A stretch of DNA of 14,508 nucleotides from Candidatus Omnitrophota bacterium (GTDB lineage: Bacteria > Omnitrophota > Gorgyraeia > Gygaellales > Profunditerraquicolaceae). Shown here piece after piece: positions 6,944 through 12,458 of the stretch (its first letter is position 1; every line of letters begins with the position of its first letter). The stretch spans positions 1 to 14,508 of the forward strand of contig CAIVOB010000062.1 in the NCBI GenBank assembly GCA_903907475.1, given 5' to 3'. A program made the position numbers and the translations under genes. The notes under the pieces were generated by a model. The model did not search any database. It was not told the origin of the DNA and was given only the letters and a program-made list of their open reading frames with translations.

Positions 6944-8854
6944 ATGCTATTTAAATCTCTCAAAGTATATCTGCATCAGGATATTGATTTGGAGGTCTTG
7001 GCAAGCCAATTGGTAGATTTTAATTACCAGCGGCAGGAGCTGGTTGCAAATGAAGGTGATTTTAGTTCTCGGGGAGATATCGTGGATATCTTCCCGTTTT
7101 CTTTTGAATTGCCTATTCGCATCGTATTTGACCACCAAAAAATAATTTCGCTTAAAACCTTTAATCCTGAAAATGGCCAGGCGCTTTGGCTGCATAATTT
7201 AGTTATTATCCTGCCCTTTAAAAAACCTTCGGGTAAAAGAGTCGCTGATTTTACATCGGAGTTTCCACTCAAAAATTTTGTGGATTTGACTCCCGGAGAT
7301 TTAGTGGTGCACAATCAGCATGGCATTGGTAAATTTCTGGGGATGCAAAAAATTAAACTTGTCGGAGGGCCAAAAGATCATTTAGTAATTGAATATGACC
7401 GCGGTGAGAAGCTTTATGTGCCGGTGAGCGCAATGCATTTGGTGCAAAAATATATTGCTTTTCAAGCTCGAAAGCCCAAGCTCTACCGTTTAGGAACTAA
7501 AGAATGGCAGAGGGTTAAAGAAGTAACGCGCAAAGGAATTCAAAAGTTGGCTTGGGATTTATTGAGTTTACAGGCGGTACGTTTGACTTGCAAGGGGAAT
7601 AAATTTTCCCCAGATACCGCTTGGCAGGCGGATTTTGAAAGAACATTTCCTTATTTAGAAACTCCGGATCAGGCTAAGGCTTGTCTTGAGGTAAAACTTG
7701 ATATGGAGTCATCTAAACCTATGGACCGGCTGCTTTGCGGTGATGTGGGGTATGGTAAAACGGAAGTGGCATTGCGGGCTGCTTTCAAAGCGGTAATGGA
7801 CAATAAGCAGGTGGCTTATCTTGTCCCGACTACGATTTTAGCCGAACAGCATTATAAAAATTTTACTTTACGCCTCAAGGATTTTCCGGTTAATGTGGAG
7901 ATGCTTTCGCGTTTTAAGACTAAAAGCCAGCAGCTTCAAATTGTTAAAAATTTAGCCCTTGGGGGCGTGGATATTGTTATCGGTACGCATCGTTTACTTT
8001 CGCCGGATGTGCATTTTAAAGATTTGGGTTTAGTGATTGTGGATGAGGAGCAGCGGTTTGGAGTTAAGGCGAAGGAACAACTAAAAAGATTAAAAACTAC
8101 CACTGATGTGCTAGTTTTAACCGCGACTCCGATTCCGCGTACTTTATATATGAGCCTTATGGGGGCCAAGGATTTTTCGGTGATAAATACTCCACCGCAA
8201 AATAGGTTGCCTATCAAAACGGTTGTGGTAGAATATGACTCAGATTTAGTGACCCAGGCAATTAAGCGTGAGTTGGCGCGCAAAGGCCAGGTGTTCTTTT
8301 TACATAATCGGATTTTGGATTTAGAGAAAGTTAGGGATAAGGTCGCCAGAAATTTATCTCCTCAGGTGCGCATTGGTTTAGCGCATGGACAGATGCCTTC
8401 CAAGTTGTTAGAGCAGGTGATGGGAGATTTTATTAACGGGAAGATCGATGTTTTAATTTCTACGATGATTATTGAGTCGGGGATCGATATTCCTAATGCT
8501 AATACGATTATTATTAATAACGCCCAGATGTTTGGTTTGTCCGATTTGCATCAATTGCGGGGCAGGGTCGGGAGATTTAACCGCACGGCTTTTGCGTATT
8601 TTATGGTCGGTAAAAATGGAATTTTAAATGCCGATGAGAAAAAAAGATTGCAGGCAATCCAGGAGCATAGTGATTTAGGTTCAGGTTTTAATATTGCGCT
8701 GGAAGATTTAGAGATTCGCGGAGCGGGTAATCTTTTAGGGCAGGAGCAGCATGGTTATATTGAGTCATTGGGTTTTGATCTGTATTGCAGATTATTAAAA
8801 GAAGCAATTGTAAACTTTAAAAAAGCGGGAGCTTTTAATGATGCGTACAATTAG
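6944..8854 (+). CDS. mfd: Compact Mfd-like transcription-repair coupling translocase
   Basis: The 636-residue protein is clearly Mfd-related but far shorter than the usual ~1150. Residues about 10-92 match Mfd domain 2, the UvrA-binding part of the UvrB-like module (EGDFSSRGDIVDIFP, 37-51). Residues about 112-170 are the CarD-like RNA-polymerase-interaction domain (GDLVVHNQHGIGKFLG). Then comes the superfamily 2 motor: Walker A GDVGYGKT (266-273), DEEQ (367-370), TATPIPRT (393-400), QLRGRVGR (537-544), and the translocation motif EIRGAGNLLGQEQHG (590-604). Missing relative to E. coli Mfd are domain 1a before domain 2, everything between domain 2 and the polymerase-interaction domain (only ~20 residues remain of ~260), and C-terminal domain 7. 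Arg43 and Arg59 align with E. coli Arg165 and Arg181 of the UvrA contact; Phe185 is replaced by Asp63. No Shine-Dalgarno is visible. Flanking genes leave no room for missing parts. Confidence 0.9.
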   Translation: MLFKSLKVYLHQDIDLEVLASQLVDFNYQRQELVANEGDFSSRGDIVDIFPFSFELPIRIVFDHQKIISLKTFNPENGQALWLHNLVIILPFKKPSGKRVADFTSEFPLKNFVDLTPGDLVVHNQHGIGKFLGMQKIKLVGGPKDHLVIEYDRGEKLYVPVSAMHLVQKYIAFQARKPKLYRLGTKEWQRVKEVTRKGIQKLAWDLLSLQAVRLTCKGNKFSPDTAWQADFERTFPYLETPDQAKACLEVKLDMESSKPMDRLLCGDVGYGKTEVALRAAFKAVMDNKQVAYLVPTTILAEQHYKNFTLRLKDFPVNVEMLSRFKTKSQQLQIVKNLALGGVDIVIGTHRLLSPDVHFKDLGLVIVDEEQRFGVKAKEQLKRLKTTTDVLVLTATPIPRTLYMSLMGAKDFSVINTPPQNRLPIKTVVVEYDSDLVTQAIKRELARKGQVFFLHNRILDLEKVRDKVARNLSPQVRIGLAHGQMPSKLLEQVMGDFINGKIDVLISTMIIESGIDIPNANTIIINNAQMFGLSDLHQLRGRVGRFNRTAFAYFMVGKNGILNADEKKRLQAIQEHSDLGSGFNIALEDLEIRGAGNLLGQEQHGYIESLGFDLYCRLLKEAIVNFKKAGAFNDAYN

Positions 8855-9764
8855 ATTTTTATTATTTTTGATTTTTTTACCTACTTATTGCCTACTATCT
8901 ACTCCGCACTGTCTTTACGCTCAAGATAAAGTTGTGGCGGTAGTCAATAATGAAATAATTACGCAAAAAGATTTGAGTGATTTTTTGAATTTTATGCGTT
9001 TGCAGTATTCTCGCGAGTTTACCGGTAAGGCCTTGGAAGATAAAATTAACGCAGCGCGGCCGGATTTATTGCAGCGGTTAATTGAAGATCGTCTTATGCT
9101 GCAGCAGGCTAAGATGGAAAAGATTACGGTTGAGTTGTCTCGCGTAAAGGGGAAAATTGATGAAATTAAAAAACGTTACGGCCGGGAAGCGGATTTTGAA
9201 GAGGATTTATCTAAGCAGGGATTAGTGCAGGCGGATTTAGAAAATAAAATTCGCGAACAGATGCTATCTTATCTTATTGTGGAGCAAAAAGTGCGTAGTA
9301 AAGTGGTTATCCGGCCGGATGAGATCAATAATTTCTATAACCAGAATAAAAGGCAATTTTTAAAACCGGAAGAGCGGATTTTAACGATGATTATTTTAGA
9401 AAATGAAGATATCGCCAAAACCGTGAGTTATAAGTTGCGCACGGGTGAAAAAATCGCGGATTTGGCCGCGCGTTACGTTTTTAATATTGACGCGCTTACT
9501 GCCTCAAAGGGCGAAGATTTACGCAGTGAAATTGAAAGCGTGGTTTTTGCTTTGGGTTTACATGAAGTGTCAAATCCGGTAAAGATTGACGCCAAATACT
9601 ATATTTTTAGATTGGATGATATTTTAGGCAGTCAACAACTAGATTTGGCTGGTGCCCAGGAAAAAATCAAAAAATATTTATTTGATCAAAAACTTCAAGC
9701 AGGGCTAACCCAGTGGTTAAATGAAATTAAGCAGCAATCCTATATTAAAATCCTCGATAATTAA
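8838..9764 (+). CDS. surA: SurA-like periplasmic chaperone with one degenerate parvulin domain
   Basis: A 308-residue exported protein with a signal peptide (hydrophobic 5-22, likely cleavage after CLYA, residue 28). Residues about 30-165 form a SurA N-terminal chaperone domain: VVAVVNNEIITQKDL at the start and LLQRLIEDRLMLQQAKM (78-94). Residues about 178-262 resemble a single parvulin domain, against two in E. coli SurA (428 residues). The parvulin signature is eroded: the usual RHILV start reads ILTMIIL, the GGDLG loop reads KGEDLR, and the late HI reads YYIF, so the characteristic histidines are gone. I infer a chaperone role for outer-membrane or secreted proteins without strong prolyl isomerase activity. 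Start ATG 8838 (or the adjacent 8841) follows GGGAG (8827-8831) and overlaps mfd by 17 bases. The surA-pdxA-rsmA order supports the name. Confidence 0.85.
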   Translation: MMRTIRFLLFLIFLPTYCLLSTPHCLYAQDKVVAVVNNEIITQKDLSDFLNFMRLQYSREFTGKALEDKINAARPDLLQRLIEDRLMLQQAKMEKITVELSRVKGKIDEIKKRYGREADFEEDLSKQGLVQADLENKIREQMLSYLIVEQKVRSKVVIRPDEINNFYNQNKRQFLKPEERILTMIILENEDIAKTVSYKLRTGEKIADLAARYVFNIDALTASKGEDLRSEIESVVFALGLHEVSNPVKIDAKYYIFRLDDILGSQQLDLAGAQEKIKKYLFDQKLQAGLTQWLNEIKQQSYIKILDN

Positions 9765-10713
9765 AGTTGGCTTGACCATAGGCGACCCGGCGGGTATCGG
9801 ACCGGCGGTGACGCTTAAAGCTTTGGCGCTTCTTAAAAACAAGGTCAAGATTACTGTGATTGGAAATAGTTTTGTTTTAACGCAGGCGGCTAAACTTTTA
9901 AAGCTACAGCCGGATTTTTTTAAGTTAATTGATGTCGATAATATTGCGCCAAGAAATTTTTCCTTTGGTAAGTTAAGTGCTCAGAGCGGGAAGGCGTCTT
10001 TAGAATATTTGGATCTGGCACTAAAACTTTTAAAAACTAAAGAGCTGGATTGTTTAGTCACTTGTCCTATTTCTAAAGAAGCAATCTATTTAGCGGGCGC
10101 TAAACTTGGCGGTCACACCGAGTATTTAGCGTGGAAAACTAATTCGTTTGACCAGGTAATGATGCTAATTAACAAACAATTGAAATTTAGTTTAGTCACC
10201 AGGCATATCCCTCTCAAAGATGTTTCCCAAAAAATTACGGCTCAAGTTTTAGAGAAAAATATCGTTAATACTTTGCGTGGGTTAAATGTTTATTTCGGAT
10301 TAAAGCGGCCCAGAATTGTGGTTTGTGCTTTAAATCCGCATGCTTCGGATAATGGTTTAATCGGTCAGGAAGAAGCGCAGGTTATTTGTCCGGTAGTAAA
10401 ACGTTTTAACAAGAATAATGGGACAGCGATTATTTCCGGCCCTTTGGCTGCGGATTTGGCGATTGCCCAAGCGGCTCAAGGGAAATTTGATTGTGTGATT
10501 GCTTTATATCACGATCAAGCGCTTATTCCTTTAAAGTTAACGGATTTTTCAAGTGGTGTAAATCTGACTTTAGGGCTGCCTTTTGTGCGCACTTCTCCTC
10601 TGCATGGCACAGCTTTTGATTTAGCAAAAAAACCAAATTTAGCATGCCCGGATTCACTCCTGGCGGCGATAAAACTTGCCATTCAATGTACATTAAACCA
10701 AAAAAAAGCTTAG
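9721..10713 (+). CDS. pdxA: 4-hydroxythreonine-4-phosphate dehydrogenase PdxA
   Basis: PdxA oxidises 4-phosphohydroxy-L-threonine with NAD in the DXP-dependent route to pyridoxal phosphate. The protein has 330 residues, as in E. coli. Motifs include TIGDPAGIGPAV (19-30), TCPISKEAI (114-122), GGHTEYLAWKT (130-140), LNPHASDNG (204-212) and LYHDQALIPLK (262-272). The three metal-binding histidines of the family appear as His132, His207 and His264. The ATG at 9721 overlaps the end of surA by 44 bases. No later ATG fits, because the conserved GLTIGDPAG segment follows closely; translation is probably coupled to surA. The end overlaps rsmA by 28 bases. The surA-pdxA-ksgA order is shared with E. coli. 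Confidence 0.95.
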   Translation: MKLSSNPILKSSIIKVGLTIGDPAGIGPAVTLKALALLKNKVKITVIGNSFVLTQAAKLLKLQPDFFKLIDVDNIAPRNFSFGKLSAQSGKASLEYLDLALKLLKTKELDCLVTCPISKEAIYLAGAKLGGHTEYLAWKTNSFDQVMMLINKQLKFSLVTRHIPLKDVSQKITAQVLEKNIVNTLRGLNVYFGLKRPRIVVCALNPHASDNGLIGQEEAQVICPVVKRFNKNNGTAIISGPLAADLAIAQAAQGKFDCVIALYHDQALIPLKLTDFSSGVNLTLGLPFVRTSPLHGTAFDLAKKPNLACPDSLLAAIKLAIQCTLNQKKA

Positions 10714-11480
10714 GGCAGAATTTTTTAATTGATAAAAATATTCAAAATAAGATCGTGCGTGCCTCTGGTATAAAGCATGATGATTTAGTTCTGGAGATTG
10801 GCTCTGGGCGCGGTGATTTAACAGCTCAGCTGGTATTAGTGGCAAAAAAAGTTTATGCTTTAGAAATTGATGAACGGCTTTATGCGCTTTTAGATGAAAG
10901 ATTGGCGCCGCATGAGAACTATCAAATTTTAAAAAATGATATCTTAAAATTTGATTTAAACAATTTTTTACAAAAAGAAAAAATTCATCGGAAAATAAAA
11001 GTAATCGGTAATATTCCATATTATATTTCTAGCCCGATTATTGAGCAGTTAATTAATTATCGGCGTAACATTGAGGTTGCTTTTATTACGGTGCAAAAAG
11101 AATTTGGGCGCAGAATGGTGGCGCGCCCGGGTTCCAAAGAGTTTGGAGCCTTTAGTTGTTTTGTGCAATATTATTTAGAACCGAAGATTCTATTTTTGAT
11201 TAAGAAAAATTCATTTCAGCCGGTGCCAAAAATTGATTCGTGTTTTTTATCTTTAAGAATGAGAGCTAATCCGGCAGTAAAGGTGCGAGATGAAGTTTAT
11301 TTCTTTAAAATTATTCGCGCTGCTTTTGGCCAGCGTCGTAAAACTCTAAGAAATAGTTTGGATAATCTAGTGCGTAAGGAGTGCTTAGAAGGATTTTTTA
11401 TTCAGGAAAAGGTGAGTCCAAATGTGCGCCCGGAAGACTTAAGTTTAGAACAATTTGCTGCCCTAGCGAATTTATTATAA
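10686..11480 (+). CDS. rsmA: 16S rRNA dimethyladenosine transferase RsmA (KsgA)
   Basis: RsmA uses S-adenosylmethionine to dimethylate two adjacent adenines in the helix 45 loop of 16S rRNA late in small-subunit assembly. The chosen ATG at 10686 gives 264 residues beginning MYIKPKKSLGQNFLIDKN, the canonical start of the family. An in-frame ATG at 10644 would add 14 residues that look like shadow of pdxA and is rejected. The SAM-binding motif LEIGSGRGD spans 36-44, the acidic motif ALEIDE follows, and the catalytic motif NIPYYIS spans 109-115 (family N-L/I-P-Y). The C-terminal region has AFGQRRKTLRNSL. The gene overlaps pdxA by 28 bases. It closes the upstream gene run: a new promoter follows after 17 bases, and no clear terminator hairpin is visible. 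Confidence 0.96.
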   Translation: MYIKPKKSLGQNFLIDKNIQNKIVRASGIKHDDLVLEIGSGRGDLTAQLVLVAKKVYALEIDERLYALLDERLAPHENYQILKNDILKFDLNNFLQKEKIHRKIKVIGNIPYYISSPIIEQLINYRRNIEVAFITVQKEFGRRMVARPGSKEFGAFSCFVQYYLEPKILFLIKKNSFQPVPKIDSCFLSLRMRANPAVKVRDEVYFFKIIRAAFGQRRKTLRNSLDNLVRKECLEGFFIQEKVSPNVRPEDLSLEQFAALANLL

Positions 11481-11497
11481 AAAAAGTAAAAAAATCC

Positions 11498-11526
11498 TTG
11501 ACAAACCTGCCACCATAGTATAAACT
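11498..11526 (+). promoter_or_regulatory. Sigma70-like promoter for the tRNA-rpmG-secE-nusG-rpl cluster
   Basis: TTGACA (11498-11503) is a perfect -35 box. Two overlapping -10 candidates follow: TATAAA (11519-11524, spacer 15) and TAAACT (11521-11526, spacer 17). Either would start transcription near 11531-11533, leaving a leader of about 135 nt before tRNA-Thr. An A-rich stretch (11481-11494) lies just upstream and could act as an UP element. It is the only strong promoter pattern I noticed in the window, and it sits at the change from the enzyme operon to the translation cluster, which supports it. Confidence 0.75.
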
Positions 11527-11530
11527 CTTT

Positions 11531-11666
11531 ACTTCACGTAAATAGGTGTGCTGCAAAGCGGTAAAATACATAAATAATAGTAATAACCAAAGATAATTTT
11601 GAAGAATTTCTTAGGGAGAATTTTTTTTTACTTTTCAAGCTCAATCGACGGAGCCAGTCCAATTTT
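11531..11666 (+). promoter_or_regulatory. Untranslated leader with terminator-like hairpin before tRNA-Thr
   Basis: This stretch has no convincing open reading frame. A short AT-rich imperfect hairpin can form at 11604-11621 (AATT, CTT pairing with GAG and AATT around a small loop) and is directly followed by nine T residues (11621-11629), so it resembles a weak intrinsic terminator or attenuator. Just before the tRNA, CCAG (11654-11657) can pair with CTGG in the tRNA acceptor strand, which may matter for 5' processing. A BoxA-like CTCTTTA (11525-11531) overlaps the likely transcription start and is probably not fully transcribed. Evidence for regulation is weak. Confidence 0.4.
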
Positions 11667-11739
11667 GCTGGAGTAGCTCAGTTGGCAGAGCACGTCCTTG
11701 GTAAGGACGGGGTCACGAGTTCAATTCTCGTCTCCAGCT
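11667..11739 (+). tRNA. tRNA-Thr (anticodon GGT)
   Basis: A complete cloverleaf folds by hand. The acceptor GCTGGAG pairs perfectly with CTCCAGC (11732-11738). The D arm is GCTC/GAGC with AGTTGGCA loop. The anticodon arm is CGTCC/GGACG with loop TTGGTAA, giving anticodon GGT for threonine. The variable loop is GGGTC, and the T arm is ACGAG/CTCGT with loop TTCAATT. The discriminator base is T11739. CCA is not encoded, so it must be added after transcription. Structured element A begins directly at the 3' end; the discriminator T is the first base of its TTAA boundary. Confidence 0.96.
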
Positions 11740-11858
11740 TAAGTGAGACTTAAAACTTATGGAGCGACAGTGAACATAAGTTTGTAAGTCGAACTTATTC
11801 CGACGAATGTATAAAATTTTAGGATAAAATTTTATACGAGATTATGAGTCGGAATTAA
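11739..11858 (+). repeat. Structured intergenic element, copy A (tRNA-Thr to rpmG)
   Basis: This is one of two alignable copies (the other is at 12016-12133). Hairpin 1 has 15 pairs: GACTTA/TAAGTC (11747-11752 with 11785-11790) and AAACTTATG/CATAAGTTT (11753-11761 with 11775-11783), with G11784 bulged. Its tip GAGCGACAGTGAA can form tandem G-A pairs around a GC/GT clamp and a GACA loop. A six-base linker GAACTT follows. Hairpin 2 has an outer stem ATTCCGAC/GTCGGAAT (11797-11804 with 11848-11855), then GAAT opposite ATGA, a one-sided bulge GAGATT (11838-11843), and a long AT-rich inner stem GTATAAAATTTTA/TAAAATTTTATAC (11809-11821 with 11825-11837) with loop GGA. Both ends carry TTAA. No T-run follows, so it is not a normal terminator. 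rpmG begins 15 bases after the end. Confidence 0.85.
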
Positions 11859-11873
11859 AAGGAATATAAAACT

Positions 11874-12023
11874 ATGCGCGAAACTATTACTTTAGAATGT
11901 ACGGTTTGTAAGAATAGAAATTATACGACGAAAAAGAATAAAAAGTTGCATCAAGATAGGCTGGAGCTGAGTAAGTTCTGCAATTCCTGTCATAAGCATA
12001 CCCCGCATAAAGAGATTAAGTGA
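11874..12023 (+). CDS. rpmG: 50S ribosomal protein L33
   Basis: This short gene encodes the 49-residue L33 of the large ribosomal subunit, beginning [17 protein letters not shown]. It has four cysteines in two CxxC pairs (Cys9, Cys12, Cys36, Cys39), so it is the zinc-ribbon (C+) form. The C-terminal half [18 protein letters not shown] is typical. AAAAGGAA (11857-11864) gives a ribosome binding site about 9 bases before the ATG. The gene lies between two tRNAs and is flanked on both sides by copies of the structured element. Its final codon and stop (AAG TGA) fall inside the sequence shared at the 5' boundary of element B. L33 is often found just before tRNA-Trp-secE-nusG, which fits. Confidence 0.95.
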   Translation: MRETITLECTVCKNRNYTTKKNKKLHQDRLELSKFCNSCHKHTPHKEIK

Positions 12024-12133
12024 AGACACAACTTATGGAGCGAAAGCGACATAAGTTGTTTGTCTGAACTTATCCCGACGAATGCATAAAATTTTGAATT
12101 AAAATTTTATGCAAGATTATGAGTCGGGATTAA
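12016..12133 (+). repeat. Structured intergenic element, copy B (rpmG to tRNA-Trp)
   Basis: This second copy folds like copy A with changed but still paired bases. Hairpin 1: AGACA/TGTCT (12024-12028 with 12061-12065) and CAACTTATG/CATAAGTTG (12029-12037 with 12050-12058), with TT bulged. The tip GAGCGAAAGCGA forms tandem G-A pairs, a GC/GC clamp and a GAAA (GNRA) loop. The linker is the same GAACTT (12066-12071). Hairpin 2: outer ATCCCGAC/GTCGGGAT (12072-12079 with 12123-12130), GAAT opposite ATGA, bulge AAGATT (12113-12118), inner GCATAAAATTTT/AAAATTTTATGC (12084-12095 with 12101-12112), loop GAATT. TTAA lies at both ends, and the shared TTAAGTGA at the 5' edge contains the rpmG stop codon. 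tRNA-Trp begins 15 bases after the end. Confidence 0.85.
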
Positions 12134-12148
12134 AGAAATAAAAATTTT

Positions 12149-12219
12149 AGGGGCGTCGGTTAATGGCAAACCAACGGTCTCCAAAACCGTGACTGCAGGT
12201 TCAAGTCCTGCCGCTCCTG
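12149..12219 (+). tRNA. tRNA-Trp (anticodon CCA)
   Basis: A complete cloverleaf folds by hand. The acceptor AGGGGCG pairs with CGCTCCT (12212-12218) with one G-T pair. The D arm is GGTT/AACC. The anticodon arm is ACGGT/ACCGT with loop CTCCAAA, giving anticodon CCA for tryptophan. The T arm is GCAGG/CCTGC with loop TTCAAGT. The discriminator is G12219, as expected for tRNA-Trp. CCA is not encoded. Its place just before secE-nusG is the common bacterial arrangement. Confidence 0.96.
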
Positions 12220-12266
12220 TAAAAAAAAGCGCGGTGGGAGCGTAAAAAGGGAGATTTAGAAAAGCT

Positions 12267-12458
12267 GTGAATATTATCGCTAAACCGGTTAATTTTTTTA
12301 GAGAAGTGCGTGCGGAATTAAGCAAAGTTTCCTGGTCAACGAAAAAAGAATTAATTGCTTCAACAATTTTGGTACTGACAGTGACGGTGATTATGGCAAT
12401 TTTTATTGGGATTGTGGATCTGGGGTTATCCAGGTTCTTAAGCGCAATTTTTAAATGA
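12267..12458 (+). CDS. secE: Preprotein translocase subunit SecE
   Basis: SecE clamps SecY in the protein-conducting channel. The 63-residue protein is the short single-helix form common outside the enterobacteria. The conserved amphipathic part FFREVRAELSKVSWSTKKEL (about 10-29) is followed by one membrane helix (about 30-53). The start is a GTG at 12267; an in-frame stop at 12243 and the absence of another start codon between make this the only reasonable choice. The ribosome binding site AAGGGAG (12247-12253) is slightly far from the start. It lies 47 bases after tRNA-Trp, and its stop overlaps the nusG start by four bases (ATGA), indicating coupled translation. Confidence 0.93.
   Translation: MNIIAKPVNFFREVRAELSKVSWSTKKELIASTILVLTVTVIMAIFIGIVDLGLSRFLSAIFK

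Noticed and set aside
10644..10685. Longer rsmA start at 10644
   Set aside because: The extra 14 residues are a frame-shifted reading of the conserved end of pdxA; the ATG at 10686 gives the family's normal start KPKKSLGQNFL.
11524..11535. BoxA-like antitermination sequence CTCTTTA near the promoter
   Set aside because: It overlaps the predicted -10 box and transcription start, so it would not be fully transcribed; no BoxB or BoxC-like sequence follows.
11809..11837. AT-rich palindromes in elements A and B as intrinsic terminators
   Set aside because: The stems contain almost no GC and are not followed by a T-run; both are enclosed by a GC-richer outer stem, so they are better seen as part of the larger two-hairpin element.
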